From positions 50,118 through 114,117 of the forward strand of contig JALWWO010000018.1 of NCBI GenBank assembly GCA_027078745.1: DNA of 64,000 bases, read 5' to 3'. Both the position numbers and the translations under genes were made by a program. The notes beneath the pieces are model-generated. The model did no database searches, was not told where the DNA came from, and saw only the letters and a program-made list of their open reading frames with translations. Below are positions 7,514-17,408 of this stretch, piece by piece (position 1 is the first letter of the stretch; each line of letters starts with the position of its first letter). This stretch comes from Chromatiaceae bacterium. Its GTDB lineage: Bacteria; Pseudomonadota; Gammaproteobacteria; Chromatiales; Chromatiaceae.

Positions 7514-8698
7514 TCAGTGTCCAACGGTGCTGAGAAAAGCCGTGATGCGTTCGGAAAGGCGCGTTACCAGGAGATCCGCTTCTGCCTCCTGGAGGATCAG
7601 AGGGGGGAGCAGGCGAACCACCTGTGCTGCAGTGACATTGATCAACAATCCCTGGGCAAGGGCTTGTTCCACCAGTGCGCCCGCAGGTCGGTCCAACTCG
7701 ATGCCGATCATCAAGCCCTGTCCTCGAATCTCCCGCACGCCAGGTAAATGTCCCAGGGTCTCCTGAAACTGATCGAGGAGCCTAGCACCCAGAACATCCG
7801 CTCGTTCCCAGAGGCTGTCTTGCTGTAAATATTCCAATACCCGAAGGGCAACCCGACAGACCAGAGGGTTGCCTCCGAAGGTGGAACCATGGGTGCCTGG
7901 GCCCAGCACTTCCGCTGCCGGACCTCGGGCTAAGCAGGCGCCGATAGGCACGCCGTTTCCCAGCCCCTTGGCCAAGGTCATGACATCCGGCCGAATGCCT
8001 GCGCGCTCATGGGCGAACAGGCGACCCGTGCGCCCCATGCCCGTCTGGATCTCATCCAACATCAGTAACCAACCGTAAGTGTCGCAACGGCTGCGCAGCT
8101 CGGCGAGATAATCCGGCGCCGGAATCTGCACGCCCCCTTCTCCCTGAATCGGTTCCACCAGCACCGCCACGATTTCGGGGCGGTTGGCAGCCGCCCGATC
8201 CAGCGCATCCAGGTCATCGAAAGGCACCCGCACGAAGCCTGGGACCAACGGCTCAAAACCTGCCTGCACCTGTCGGTTTCCGGTGGCGCTCAGAGTGGCC
8301 AGGGTGCGACCGTGAAAGCTGTTCTCCATGACCAAGATAGCGGGCTGTTCCACGCCCCGCGCGTGCCCGTAGCGCCGAGCGATTTTAATCGCGGTCTCAT
8401 TGGCTTCTGCACCGGAATTGCTGAAGAATACCCGATCCATGCCCGCCACTTCCGTCAATGCCTGGCCTAGCGCCCGCTGTTGGGGAATCTCGTAAAGGTT
8501 GGAAATGTGGACCAAGGTATTTGCCTGGTCGCACAGGGCTTCCGCAATGGCGGGATGTGCATGACCCAGTCCACAGACGCCGATGCCCGACAGGGCATCG
8601 AGATAGCGCCGGTTTTCCTGATCCCATAACCAGACCCCTTCCCCCCGCACGAAGCGGACAGGCAGGCGACGGTAGGTTGCCATCAATGGATCTGTCAT
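7514..8698 (-). CDS. argD: Acetylornithine aminotransferase
   Basis: ArgD is a PLP enzyme that converts N-acetylglutamate semialdehyde to acetylornithine and often also acts in lysine synthesis. The 394-residue class III aminotransferase shows [45 protein letters not shown], and [13 protein letters not shown] with Schiff-base Lys244. It heads an argD-argF operon. A sigma70-like promoter lies ~85 bp upstream, and an intrinsic-terminator-like hairpin stands between promoter and start codon, suggesting attenuation. Confidence 0.95.
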   Translation of the reverse strand: MTDPLMATYRRLPVRFVRGEGVWLWDQENRRYLDALSGIGVCGLGHAHPAIAEALCDQANTLVHISNLYEIPQQRALGQALTEVAGMDRVFFSNSGAEANETAIKIARRYGHARGVEQPAILVMENSFHGRTLATLSATGNRQVQAGFEPLVPGFVRVPFDDLDALDRAAANRPEIVAVLVEPIQGEGGVQIPAPDYLAELRSRCDTYGWLLMLDEIQTGMGRTGRLFAHERAGIRPDVMTLAKGLGNGVPIGACLARGPAAEVLGPGTHGSTFGGNPLVCRVALRVLEYLQQDSLWERADVLGARLLDQFQETLGHLPGVREIRGQGLMIGIELDRPAGALVEQALAQGLLINVTAAQVVRLLPPLILQEAEADLLVTRLSERITAFLSTVGH

Positions 8699-8718
8699 GG
8701 ATGCATTTCGCTTCGCTC

Positions 8719-8760
8719 AAAAAGGAACAGGCGGTTCCACAGGGACGGAAACCGCCTGTT
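8719..8760 (-). terminator. Intrinsic terminator / possible attenuator in the argD leader
   Basis: On the minus strand an 11-bp perfect stem (AACAGGCGGTT pairing with AACCGCCTGTT, plus-strand arms 8726-8736 and 8750-8760, 13-nt loop) is followed by CC and then five T (plus-strand A run 8719-8723). That is a rho-independent terminator read toward argD, only ~20 bp before its ATG and ~16 nt after the inferred transcription start. On the plus strand no comparable T-run follows. The position suggests premature termination controlling argD-argF. The signal that would relieve it is not apparent. Confidence 0.65.
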
Positions 8761-8782
8761 TCTAGCTTGATCAGGGGGTTGG

Positions 8783-8812
8783 ATTATAGCCATAGCCCCT
8801 GCTTTTTGCCAA
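8783..8812 (-). promoter_or_regulatory. Sigma70 promoter for argD-argF
   Basis: On the minus strand TTGGCA (plus 8807-8812) and a perfect TATAAT (plus 8783-8788) are 18 bp apart. Transcription should begin near 8776, giving a leader of ~78 nt that contains the terminator hairpin. Confidence 0.65.
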
Positions 8813-9104
8813 GCCTTGCTTTAGCGCTCGATACTCGGCCCTTGCGTCCTCTTGACGGTTCTTCGGTCGCACTCGGACTTTTCACGGATCTGGCTGAACG
8901 GAAGATCGCCAGGATCCGAACTTCTATTTTATCCTCAGACTTGATGAGGATCCGAAGGCTATCTTACGATATCGTTACTTTCTCATGACAGCAGCCCGGC
9001 GCACAGAGAGATCGGGCAGTATCTTTCCGTCTATCTTGTAACCCCTAACCTGTACGGGATCTCGGCCAACCTGCGCAGGTGTTCTTTTGAGAGGATCCGG
9101 CACC
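8813..9104. other. Intergenic region before the phosphate transporter, with repeats
   Basis: No convincing gene or RNA gene is visible. It contains a 10-bp direct repeat AGGATCCGAA (8911-8920 and 8947-8956, 36 bp apart). It also contains an inverted repeat ATCCTCA/TGAGGAT (8931-8937 and 8945-8951) with a 7-nt loop and no flanking T-run. These may be regulator sites for the PiT operon. I could not recognise a Pho box or a strong promoter. Confidence 0.35.
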
Positions 9105-10145
9105 TTGGAAATACTCACTACCCTGGTCATCTTCGCCGTAGTCATCGTGCTGTTCTTCGATTACACCAACGGCTTCCACGATGCTTCGAACATCATCGCT
9201 ACCCCCATCGCTTCCCGAGCCTTAACCCCGGTGCAGGCGGTAACCATCGTGGCAATATTCGAATTTCTCGGCCCCCTCCTGGGGGGCACGGCAGTGGCCA
9301 ATACCATCGGAAAATTCGTAGATCTGCAGGCATTGAGCGATTTCTTTTCTGTGGTCATCATCCTCTGCGGCATCCTGGGGGCGATCTTCTGGAATCTCAT
9401 CACCTGGTGGTTCGGGATTCCCTCTTCTTCCTCCCATGCCTTGGTGGGGGGCTTGGCCGGAGCAGTCATCATCTCCGTGGGGGCCGACCATGTGATCTGG
9501 GGGGTTTCCCAGCTCGCCGAAGGCCATCTCACCGGCGTGACCAAGGTGATCCTCTCCTTGATCATCTCCCCCATCATCGGGTTCTGGGCGGGGCTTTTGA
9601 TCCATCGCATCACCTTCTTCCTGGTGCGAGGCGCAAAGCCTGGGATCAACAAGTTTTTCAAGCGGATTCAGATTCTATCCTGTGCAGTCCTCGCTTTCTC
9701 GCACGGAGCCAACGATGCCCAGAAGAGCATGGGGATCATCACCCTCGTGCTCCTTAGCGGCGGCTTTATCGAAGAATTTCACGTGCCCTTTTGGGTCATC
9801 CTCTCCTGTGCTCTCGCCATCACCCTAGGTATTCTCTCCGGCGGCTGGCGGATCGTGCGCACCGTGGGCTTCGGTATCTTCAAGGTTCGGCCTATCCATG
9901 CCTTTGATGCCCAGCTGACTTCGGGCGCGGTGATCTTCGGTGCTTCCCTGGTGGGCGCACCGGTCTCCACCACCCATGTGGTGAGTTCCGCCCTCATGGG
10001 CATCGGTGCTTCGGAGCGTCCCAAGGCGGTCCGCTGGGCCAAAGCCCGGGATATCGTCAGCACTTGGATCATCACCATTCCCGGGGCGGGCGTGGTCTCT
10101 GTGCTCTTCTATCTGGGGGTCAGCGCCCTGTTTGACCTGCATTGA
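9105..10145 (+). CDS. PiT-family inorganic phosphate transporter
   Basis: PiT carriers import phosphate, usually as metal-phosphate with protons, across the inner membrane. The two inverted halves each carry the PiT signature: FFDYTNGFHDASNIIAT near the N-terminus and AFSHGANDAQKSMGII about two thirds along. There are about ten hydrophobic segments, and GAPVSTTHVVSSALMG lies near the end. I prefer the TTG at 9105 (346 residues) because GAGAGGA (9089-9095) sits 9 nt upstream; an in-frame TTG at 9087 is possible. It is coupled with the PhoU-like gene, a standard pairing. Confidence 0.93.
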   Translation: MEILTTLVIFAVVIVLFFDYTNGFHDASNIIATPIASRALTPVQAVTIVAIFEFLGPLLGGTAVANTIGKFVDLQALSDFFSVVIILCGILGAIFWNLITWWFGIPSSSSHALVGGLAGAVIISVGADHVIWGVSQLAEGHLTGVTKVILSLIISPIIGFWAGLLIHRITFFLVRGAKPGINKFFKRIQILSCAVLAFSHGANDAQKSMGIITLVLLSGGFIEEFHVPFWVILSCALAITLGILSGGWRIVRTVGFGIFKVRPIHAFDAQLTSGAVIFGASLVGAPVSTTHVVSSALMGIGASERPKAVRWAKARDIVSTWIITIPGAGVVSVLFYLGVSALFDLH

Positions 10146-10175
10146 TTTTTGGATCTTTTTAAGAGGACCTTACCC

Positions 10176-10868
10176 ATGAGCGACAGCTCCCTCGTAACCA
10201 AACTCATCGACCGGGTGTTCCCCGTGATGCCTGATTTCTATGGACTCATCACCACCCAAGCGGAACAGGTCTGCCGATCCATGGAAGTGTTCGTTCAGTT
10301 CATGGAGAGCGGCGATATGGAAATCGGCAATCGGGTGCGGGCCATGGAGAAGGAAGGCGATGAACTCAAGGCCAAGCACATGGAGATTCTCAACAAGGCC
10401 TTCGCCACACCCATGGATCGAGAAGACATCTATCGGGCTATCGTGACCATCGATGAGATTCTCAACTATGCCAAGACCACGGTGCGGGAGATCGAAGCCC
10501 TGGAGATCAAGCCCGATGAACCCATGGCGAAGATGGCGCGGCTCATCTGCGACGGCAGCTATCAGCTGTTAGAGGGTTATAAAAAGCTCGCTTCCAAGCC
10601 CATGGAGGCCGAGGCGAACGCAGCAGCCGCCCGCAAGGCAGAGCGCAGCACAGAAAAGGTGTATCGGGCTGCCCTAGCAGAGCTCTTCAAAGCGGATCAC
10701 CTGGTAGCGGCCCTGCAAGAGAGAAAGGAAGGTGCCGAAGTGGAAGCCATGCGCTATGTGATCGAGACCTTCAAGCGGCGGGAGGTCTATCGCCATCTCT
10801 CCAATGCGGCGGATCGTTTGGAACATGCCGCCAGCGTGCTGCACGACATCGTGGTGCAGATCGCCTGA
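10176..10868 (+). CDS. PhoU-like DUF47 protein, partner of the PiT transporter
   Basis: The 230-residue all-helical protein matches the DUF47/TIGR00153 family (FPVMPDFYGLITTQAEQV...TPMDREDIYRAI...RRREVYRHLSNAADRLEHAA). These are PhoU-related metal-binding bundles encoded beside PiT transporters and thought to modulate them. The ATG at 10176 has AGAGGA (10162-10167) 8 nt upstream, so the in-frame TTG at 10149 is less likely. It begins 30 bp after the transporter gene and is surely in the same operon. Confidence 0.92.
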   Translation: MSDSSLVTKLIDRVFPVMPDFYGLITTQAEQVCRSMEVFVQFMESGDMEIGNRVRAMEKEGDELKAKHMEILNKAFATPMDREDIYRAIVTIDEILNYAKTTVREIEALEIKPDEPMAKMARLICDGSYQLLEGYKKLASKPMEAEANAAAARKAERSTEKVYRAALAELFKADHLVAALQERKEGAEVEAMRYVIETFKRREVYRHLSNAADRLEHAASVLHDIVVQIA

Positions 10869-10871
10869 TTC

Positions 10872-11798
10872 CTAGCTTGCGTCAGCAGGGGGTGCCGGCT
10901 GCTGGCGCATTACCTTCAGGGGCACGCGGGTTTCCAAGGGTTCCGGCTGTAGGGTGACATGCTCGATGCCAAACCCTTTCCGCAGTTGCTCTTGCAAGCA
11001 CCGCCGCACCCGCTCCCAATCCTCCATGCGGTGCAGGACGACATGGGCAGACAAAGCCACCGTCTCTGCAGACAAGGACCAGATGTGGAGATCGTGTACG
11101 GAGACCACCCCCTCCACCGCCGCCATATGCTTGCCCACCGCCCCCAGATCCAGATGGGCGGGCACCCCTTCCAACAGGGTATGAATCACTTCCCGCAGCA
11201 GCCGCAGGCTGGAAATCAGGATTAACAGAACGATGACCAAGGAGAGGAGGGGATCGATGGGCGTCCAGCCGGTATAAAGGATCGTGATGCCGGAGATCAG
11301 GGCAGCCACGGAACCTAAGAGATCCCCGAACACATGGAGCAATGCGGCCCGCACGTTCACATTATGGCGCCCCCCCATGAGCAGCCAAGCCACCGCCACA
11401 TTAATGAACAGCCCGATGAGGGCGATCCAGGTCACCAGGCTCCCATCCACCTCGGGAGGAGCCAGCAATCGACCGATGGCGGCGACGCTGATGGCCACGA
11501 TCAACCCCACCATGAACAAGCCGTTGAACAGGGCGGTCAGGGTCTCCACCCGACCCAGCCCATAGGAATGACGGGCGGAAGGAGGACGGCGCGCCATCCA
11601 AGCGGCCAGGGCAGCCAGGCCCAGGGCGGTGCTGTCCGTGACCATGTGCCCCGCATCGCTCAACAAAGCCAGGGAACCAGAGAGCCAGCCCCCCAAGGCT
11701 TCCACTAGGGCATAGCCCAGGGTGAGGCTCAGGGCGAGGGTCAGCACCCGCCGAGAATCGGGGGGGGAATGATCGTGGTCATGGTGATGGCCGTGCAT
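10872..11798 (-). CDS. Cation diffusion facilitator metal exporter (CzcD/ZitB-like)
   Basis: CDF proteins export Zn2+ and similar divalent metals from the cytoplasm by proton antiport. The 308-residue protein starts with a His-rich tail (MHGHHHDHDH) and has six hydrophobic segments. Two HxxxD sites lie in helices 2 and 5 (HMVTD, HVFGD), forming the transport Zn site. A cytoplasmic C-terminal domain contains VHDLHIWSLS. I start at the ATG before the His-rich tail; a longer in-frame start at 11873 would cross into ilvA. It is divergent from ilvA with a 73-bp gap. Metal specificity cannot be read with certainty. Confidence 0.92.
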   Translation of the reverse strand: MHGHHHDHDHSPPDSRRVLTLALSLTLGYALVEALGGWLSGSLALLSDAGHMVTDSTALGLAALAAWMARRPPSARHSYGLGRVETLTALFNGLFMVGLIVAISVAAIGRLLAPPEVDGSLVTWIALIGLFINVAVAWLLMGGRHNVNVRAALLHVFGDLLGSVAALISGITILYTGWTPIDPLLSLVIVLLILISSLRLLREVIHTLLEGVPAHLDLGAVGKHMAAVEGVVSVHDLHIWSLSAETVALSAHVVLHRMEDWERVRRCLQEQLRKGFGIEHVTLQPEPLETRVPLKVMRQQPAPPADAS

Positions 11799-11871
11799 CT
11801 GGCGTTCTCTCAAGCGTCGCTGGGAATCGGCGCTACAATAACACTTCTGTTCTTCCCATCGAAGGAATCCC

Positions 11872-13398
11872 ATGCCCGAATCCTATATCGAGCGCATCTT
11901 GCGGGCGCGCGTCTATGATGTGGCCCGGGAAACCCCCCTGACCCGTGCGGACACTTTGTCCCGCCGCTTGGGCAACGAAGTCTTGCTCAAGCGGGAAGAT
12001 CTCCAACCCGTCTTCTCCTTCAAGCTGCGGGGTGCCTATAACAAGCTCATCCATCTCCCGCCGGAGATCCGGCGGCGGGGGGTGATCGCGGCTTCTGCGG
12101 GCAACCATGCCCAGGGGGTGGCCCTGAGCGCGGCCCATCTCAAGGTGCCCGCCACCATCGTCATGCCCCGCACCACCCCTTCCATCAAGGTGGAAGCGGT
12201 GCGCAACCGCGGGGCGAAGGCCCTGCTCCACGGGGATTCCTACGATGAGGCCTATGAAAAGGCCAGGGAGCTGGTGGAAGAACAGGGATTGACTTTTCTC
12301 CATCCCTTCGATGATCCCCAGGTGATCGCCGGTCAGGGCACCATCGCCATGGAACTCCTGCGCCAGCATCCCTATCCTTTAGAAGCCGTGTTCGTGCCCG
12401 TGGGGGGCGGCGGCCTCATTGCGGGCATCGCCGCCTATCTCAAATATGTGCGGCCCGATGTAAAAGTCATCGGGGTGGAGCCGGAAGAAGCGCCTACCTT
12501 GCACCATGCGTTGGCCGCAGGCAAGCGGGTGGAACTGAATCAGGTGGGCTTGTTCGCGGATGGGGTCGCTGTGCGCCAGATCGGCAAGGAAACCTTCCGC
12601 ATTGCTCGTCAACGGGTGGATGAAGTGATCCTGGTGGATGCGGATGAGATCTGCGCCGCCATCAAAGACATCTTCGACGACACCCGAGGCATTGCGGAAC
12701 CTGCCGGTGCCTTGGCAGTGGCGGGGCTGAAGCGCTATGTGCAGCGCTCGGGCGTTCGGGATCAGGTGCTCATCGCCATCGAGAGCGGGGCGAACATCAA
12801 TTTCGACCGGTTGCGCCATGTGGCAGAGCGGGCGGAGCTGGGAGAGCGGCGGGAAGCCCTGTTGGCGGTGGAGATCCCCGAGCGCCCCGGCAGTTTCCTG
12901 CGGTTCTGTCGAGCGCTGGGCAAACGGCAGATCACAGAGTTCAACTATCGCTATTTTCACCCGCGCAAGGCCCAGGTATTCGCAGGGGTCGAGCTGAGCG
13001 GGGGCGATCGGGAGCGGGGCGAACTCATTGCCAAGCTGGAAAAAAAGGGCTTTCGGGTGGTGGACATGACGGACAATGAAACCGCTAAGTTGCACATTCG
13101 GTTCATGGTGGGGGGGCATGCCCCCGACCTGAAAGACGAAATGCTCATTCGCTTTGAATTTCCCGAGCGCCCGGGGGCGCTGGAAAATTTCCTGTCCGGG
13201 CTGGGGCGGCGCTGGAACATCAGCCTCTTCCATTATCGCAATCATGGCGCGGCCTATGGTCGGGTGCTCATGGGCTTGCAGGTTCCAGCGGGGGAGCGGG
13301 ATGCCCTGCGGGCCTTGCTCCAGCAGCGCGGCTATCGCTATTGGGAAGAAACGGACAATCCCGCCTACCGAAAGTTCGCCGGACCCGATCCCGATTAG
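11872..13398 (+). CDS. ilvA: Biosynthetic threonine deaminase
   Basis: IlvA deaminates threonine to 2-oxobutyrate, the committed step of isoleucine synthesis. The catalytic PLP domain (residues ~1-320) carries FSFKLRGAYNK with PLP-binding Lys51, AASAGNHAQGVALSA and the phosphate-binding PVGGGGLIAGIA. Two ACT-like regulatory domains follow (EIPERPGSFLRFCRAL and EFPERPGALENFLSGLG), as in the 500-residue feedback-regulated enzyme inhibited by isoleucine. The full length argues for the biosynthetic, not catabolic, form. No other ilv gene is adjacent. cysS follows after 36 bp. Confidence 0.96.
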   Translation: MPESYIERILRARVYDVARETPLTRADTLSRRLGNEVLLKREDLQPVFSFKLRGAYNKLIHLPPEIRRRGVIAASAGNHAQGVALSAAHLKVPATIVMPRTTPSIKVEAVRNRGAKALLHGDSYDEAYEKARELVEEQGLTFLHPFDDPQVIAGQGTIAMELLRQHPYPLEAVFVPVGGGGLIAGIAAYLKYVRPDVKVIGVEPEEAPTLHHALAAGKRVELNQVGLFADGVAVRQIGKETFRIARQRVDEVILVDADEICAAIKDIFDDTRGIAEPAGALAVAGLKRYVQRSGVRDQVLIAIESGANINFDRLRHVAERAELGERREALLAVEIPERPGSFLRFCRALGKRQITEFNYRYFHPRKAQVFAGVELSGGDRERGELIAKLEKKGFRVVDMTDNETAKLHIRFMVGGHAPDLKDEMLIRFEFPERPGALENFLSGLGRRWNISLFHYRNHGAAYGRVLMGLQVPAGERDALRALLQQRGYRYWEETDNPAYRKFAGPDPD

Positions 13399-13434
13399 GG
13401 AGCCACCTTGCTATTTTGTTTCGCGTTCTAGGAA

Positions 13435-14817
13435 ATGCCCATGCTCCAGATCTATAACAGCCTGACCCGTCGAAAAGAACCCTTTGTACCCCTGGAACCC
13501 CATCGGGTGCGCATGTATGTGTGCGGCATGACGGTCTACGACCTCTGTCATCTAGGTCATGCCCGGGTTCTGGTGGTCTTCGATGTGGTCTATCGCTACC
13601 TGCGGCACCTGGGCTATGAAGTGCACTATGTGCGCAACATCACGGACATCGATGACAAGATCATCCAGCGGGCAAATGAACGGGGCGAACCCTTTGAAGC
13701 CCTCACCGAGCGATTCATTCAGGCCATGCACGAGGATGCGGAAGCCCTGGGCATTCTGCCCCCCACGGAAGAACCTCGCGCCACCGCCCATATGAAAGAG
13801 ATTCAAGCCATGATCCAAGCCTTGCTGGATCGTGGCTATGCCTATGTGGCGGAGAACGGGGATGTCTATTATTCCGTTTCTCAGTTTCCAGACTACGGCA
13901 AGCTCTCCGGCAAGGACCCGGCGGAACTGCGGGCAGGCGCGCGGGTGGCGGTGGGCGAGGCCAAGCGGGACCCCCTGGATTTTGCCCTGTGGAAGGCGGC
14001 GAAACCCGGGGAACCGGCCTGGGAATCCCCCTGGGGCCTCGGTCGTCCGGGCTGGCATATCGAATGCTCTGCCATGTCCACGAGCTGCTTGGGCAATCAT
14101 TTCGACCTCCACGGGGGCGGGGCGGATCTCCAGTTTCCCCACCATGAAAACGAAATCGCCCAGTCCGAAGGGGCCACCGGCGAACCCTTCGTGAACTGCT
14201 GGATGCACAATGGATTCGTGCGGGTCAATGAGGAAAAGATGTCCAAATCCCTGGGCAACTTTTTCACTGTGCGGGAGATCCTCCAGCGCTACCGGCCGGA
14301 GGAAGTGCGCTATTTCATCCTCACCAGCCATTATCGCAGCCCCCTGAACTATGACGATGCCCATTTGCTCCAGGCCCGCCAGGCCCTGACCCGTTGCTAT
14401 ACCGCCCTGCGGGGCTTAGGAGAGGGAACGGAAACGGGCGCATTCCGAGCGCGGTTTGAAGCAGCCCTTTCCGATGACTTCAACACGCCGGAAGCCCTGG
14501 CAGTCCTCTTCGATCTGGTGCGGGAGATCAATCGAGCGCGGGAAACGGATCCCCAGAAAGCGGCGGATCTGGGGGCAGAGCTGCGCGCCCTGGGCGCGGT
14601 GCTGGGCCTCTTGCAGGAAGACCCGGAAACCTACCTGCGGGGGGGCCGTGCGTCGGACGGGCTGCGCGATGAACAGATTCAAGCCCTGGTGCAGCAGCGA
14701 ACAGAAGCGCGGCGCCGAAAGGATTGGGAGGCAGCGGATCGCCTGCGCGACCAGCTTCGGGAGGCGGGCATTCTGCTAGAGGACGGACCTGAGGGCACCA
14801 GTTGGCGGCGGGTTTAG
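13435..14817 (+). CDS. cysS: Cysteinyl-tRNA synthetase
   Basis: This class I synthetase charges tRNA-Cys. The 460-residue sequence has the Zn/cysteine-binding [14 protein letters not shown], which includes the HIGH motif, then [33 protein letters not shown] and the KMSKS loop at residues 268-272. A helical anticodon-binding tail ends the protein. An in-frame ATG two codons later is an alternative start. The stop overlaps convergent folD by 4 bp. Confidence 0.97.
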   Translation: MPMLQIYNSLTRRKEPFVPLEPHRVRMYVCGMTVYDLCHLGHARVLVVFDVVYRYLRHLGYEVHYVRNITDIDDKIIQRANERGEPFEALTERFIQAMHEDAEALGILPPTEEPRATAHMKEIQAMIQALLDRGYAYVAENGDVYYSVSQFPDYGKLSGKDPAELRAGARVAVGEAKRDPLDFALWKAAKPGEPAWESPWGLGRPGWHIECSAMSTSCLGNHFDLHGGGADLQFPHHENEIAQSEGATGEPFVNCWMHNGFVRVNEEKMSKSLGNFFTVREILQRYRPEEVRYFILTSHYRSPLNYDDAHLLQARQALTRCYTALRGLGEGTETGAFRARFEAALSDDFNTPEALAVLFDLVREINRARETDPQKAADLGAELRALGAVLGLLQEDPETYLRGGRASDGLRDEQIQALVQQRTEARRRKDWEAADRLRDQLREAGILLEDGPEGTSWRRV

Positions 14818-15662
14818 CGGTCTTGGGCGGCTTGCAGGGTGTTTTCCAACAAGCTCGCGATGGTCATAGGCCCCACCCCTCCGGGCACCGGCGTGATCCA
14901 GGCAGCCCGCTGGGCGGCGCTTTCAAAATCCACATCTCCCACCAGATGGCCCGCTGGGGTGCGGTTGATGCCCACGTCGATGACCAGGGCCCCTTCCTTG
15001 ATCCAGTCCCCGGGCACGAATCGGGGCTTGCCTACGGCGGCGACCACCAGATCTGCCGCACGGACTTTCTCGGGGAGTCGGCGGGTGCGGCTGTGGCAGA
15101 CAGTGATGGTGCAGCGGGCCGCCAGCAGCTCCAGGGCCATGGGGCGGCCCACGATGTTGGATTGACCGATGATGAGGGCATCCAGCCCCGCCAGGGGTAC
15201 GCCCGTATGCTGGAGCAAACGCATGATACCCTTGGGGGTGCAGGAGCGCAGCAAGGGCATCCGCAGCGCCAGCCGGCCCACATTGTAGGGGTGAAAGCCG
15301 TCCACATCCTTTTCCGGCCGGATCCGCTCGATCACCGCTTCCGCATCCATGTGTTCCGGCAGGGGCAATTGCACCAAAATGCCGTGAATCTCTTCCCGCG
15401 CATTGAGCTGGTCGATGCGCGCCAGCAGCTCAGCTTGGGTGCTGTCTGCGGGAAGCGCGTGCAGCTCCGAATGAAAGCCCACTTCCGCACAGCCCCGCTG
15501 CTTGTTGCGCACATAGACTTGGGAAGCGGGATCTTCCCCCACCAGGATGACTGCCAACCCAGGCCGGCTTTTACCGGCTTTAAGGCGGGCCTCCACCTGC
15601 TGGGCGATGCTTTGTCGGATCTGGGCTGCGAGAGCCTTTCCATCGAGAATTTGGGCGCTCAT
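14814..15662 (-). CDS. folD: Bifunctional methylenetetrahydrofolate dehydrogenase / cyclohydrolase
   Basis: FolD interconverts methylene-, methenyl- and formyl-tetrahydrofolate using NADP. The 282-residue protein shows [56 protein letters not shown] and the C-terminal DVGINRTP...GDVDF...[11 protein letters not shown]. It frequently neighbours cysS in proteobacteria, here convergently with overlapping stops. Its start is divergent from the methyltransferase gene at 15718. Confidence 0.97.
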   Translation of the reverse strand: MSAQILDGKALAAQIRQSIAQQVEARLKAGKSRPGLAVILVGEDPASQVYVRNKQRGCAEVGFHSELHALPADSTQAELLARIDQLNAREEIHGILVQLPLPEHMDAEAVIERIRPEKDVDGFHPYNVGRLALRMPLLRSCTPKGIMRLLQHTGVPLAGLDALIIGQSNIVGRPMALELLAARCTITVCHSRTRRLPEKVRAADLVVAAVGKPRFVPGDWIKEGALVIDVGINRTPAGHLVGDVDFESAAQRAAWITPVPGGVGPMTIASLLENTLQAAQDR

Positions 15663-15717
15663 GGGTTCTCCTTTTGCAAAAGATTTATCTTAACCCTTAG
15701 CCTTGGATGCCAGCGGA

Positions 15718-16917
15718 ATGACGGACAAGACCGGCGATGCATCCTTTGCCCTGGCCCAGAGCCGGCGCCTGGATGCTCTGCTCCGACGGGAAGCGGAAAC
15801 CCAGGGGGGGCAGCTGCCCTTTGATCGCTTCATGGAACTGGCGCTCTATGCGCCGGAGCTCGGCTATTACACGGGTGGCGCGCGGAAGTTCGGGCCGGAA
15901 GGGGATTTTATCACCGCTCCCTTGCTCTCCCCCCTGTTCGGCCGCACCCTCGCCCGACAGTGTGCCCAGGTGCTGGAAGTCTTAGCCGGTGGCGAAATCC
16001 TAGAGCTGGGCGCGGGCACCGGCGATCTAGCGGTGGATCTCCTGGAAGGGTTGAGGGCGGAAGCCCAGCTGTTGGAACGCTATCTCATCTTGGAGATCAG
16101 CCCCGAGCTGCGGGACCGGCAGCGGTCGCGGATCGCCCAGCGCGCCCCCCATCTCTTGGAGAAAGTCCATTGGCTCGACCGATTGCCTCCGCGTTTCCGG
16201 GGATTAATCTTGGGGAACGAGGTGGTGGACGCCCTGCCAGTCCATCGCTTTTGCATCGGCGAAGGGGGGGAAGTGTTGGAAGTCTTCGCCCGTCCGCTGC
16301 CAGAATCCTGGGAGGATGTCCTAGATCAGCCCATCAGTCCGGGCTTGGAAGAGTCCGTGCGGGCATTGCAAGCTCAGGGATTCGTACGGGAACCGGGCTA
16401 TTGTTCGGAAATCCATCTCCGCTTTGCCCCCTGGATGCGCGCCCTGTCCGAATCCTTAGCGCAAGGAATGATCCTGCTCATCGATTACGGCTATCCTCGG
16501 GCGGCCTATTATCACCCGAGCCGCAGTCAAGGCACCTTGCTGTGCCATGCCCGCCATCAGGCCCATGAGAATCCCTATCTCTATCCCGGCTTGCAGGACA
16601 TCAGCGCTCAGGTGGATTTCTCCGCCCTGGCCGATGCAGGACAGTCCGCCGGGCTTTATCTGGCGGGTTTCACCACCCAAGCTCATTTTCTCCTGGGCTG
16701 TGGTCTGGATGAGAACTTGGGCGAGGCCTTGGCGGCCGGTGCAGATCCCAACGTGTTGTTGGGGGCGAAGCAGTTGCTCTTGCCCACAGGCATGGGGGAG
16801 CGCTTTCAAGTTATCGCCTTCACGCGGGGCTTGGACCCCGCGCTAACTTGGCGGGGCTTTGGCCTGCGGGACCTTCGGGGACGCTTAGGGCAGGGCGCCA
16901 ACCGCCAGATGGGGTGA
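15718..16917 (+). CDS. SAM-dependent methyltransferase, MidA/NDUFAF7 family
   Basis: The 399-residue protein belongs to the DUF185 family. It opens with LPFDRFMELALYAPELGYYTGG and GPEGDFITAPLLSPLFG. The SAM site ILELGAGTGDLAVDLL is next, followed by ISPELRDRQRSR, GNEVVDALPVHRF and IDYGYPRAAYYHPSR. The mitochondrial homologue methylates an arginine of complex I subunit NDUFS2; bacterial targets are unknown. The ATG at 15718 is preferred to an upstream TTG at 15703. The 3' end overlaps the convergent thioredoxin gene by 33 bp. Confidence 0.9.
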   Translation: MTDKTGDASFALAQSRRLDALLRREAETQGGQLPFDRFMELALYAPELGYYTGGARKFGPEGDFITAPLLSPLFGRTLARQCAQVLEVLAGGEILELGAGTGDLAVDLLEGLRAEAQLLERYLILEISPELRDRQRSRIAQRAPHLLEKVHWLDRLPPRFRGLILGNEVVDALPVHRFCIGEGGEVLEVFARPLPESWEDVLDQPISPGLEESVRALQAQGFVREPGYCSEIHLRFAPWMRALSESLAQGMILLIDYGYPRAAYYHPSRSQGTLLCHARHQAHENPYLYPGLQDISAQVDFSALADAGQSAGLYLAGFTTQAHFLLGCGLDENLGEALAAGADPNVLLGAKQLLLPTGMGERFQVIAFTRGLDPALTWRGFGLRDLRGRLGQGANRQMG

Positions 16918-17385
16918 GGGAGTCCGGTGTTCCACCTGCCCTTGCGCGCGTGCTAACCGTTGCTTCAGTCGTTGGGCATAGCTTTCCGGATCGTCGTAGC
17001 CCACCAGGGCGGGCGCCAAGGGCGTGCCCAAAGGGCTGAGCAGAAGCAGGGTTGGGGTAGCAAAGATCCCATAGCGGGCGAGAAAAACCCGAGTGCGCAC
17101 CCGCTCCCCGTCGAAATCCGTTATCTTGCCCCCTTGTTCTCGGGAAAGTTCCCGAGTCACCGCCCGTTTTTCCAAAAAGCGATGGATGTCGGATCGGCTG
17201 AGAAATTCTTGTTCCATGCGCTTGCAATAGCCGCAGTGATCGCCGGTGACTAGGAGCAGGATAGGCACTGCCCGTTCTTGAGCCTCCTGCGCAGCTCGGG
17301 ACCAATCGGTTTCCGGGGAGAACCAGGCAGCCGCCCAGAGGTTGGGAGCGAACAGGGCGAGGAGAATGAAGATGCGGTAGAACAT
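16885..17385 (-). CDS. Periplasmic thioredoxin-fold protein (SoxW-like)
   Basis: The 166-residue protein has a signal peptide (FILLALFAPNLWAAA) and a thioredoxin fold with active site Cys51-Gly-Tyr-Cys54 (TGDHCGYCKRMEQEF) and the cis-proline loop IFATPTLLLLSPLG. Exported proteins of this type (SoxW/SoxS-like, thioredoxin_2) keep periplasmic thiols reduced, in sulfur oxidisers those of the Sox carrier. No sox genes are in the window, so the partner is unknown. It is divergent from the TauE-type exporter, with a 68-bp shared region containing an operator-like AT-rich site. Confidence 0.8.
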   Translation of the reverse strand: MFYRIFILLALFAPNLWAAAWFSPETDWSRAAQEAQERAVPILLLVTGDHCGYCKRMEQEFLSRSDIHRFLEKRAVTRELSREQGGKITDFDGERVRTRVFLARYGIFATPTLLLLSPLGTPLAPALVGYDDPESYAQRLKQRLARAQGQVEHRTPSPHLAVGALP

Positions 17386-17408
17386 GGTCGTGTTCCAGAA
17401 TATGTTGA

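Noticed and set aside
14802..15824. A 340-codon plus-strand open frame
   Set aside because: It is antisense to folD, whose active-site motifs are all present.
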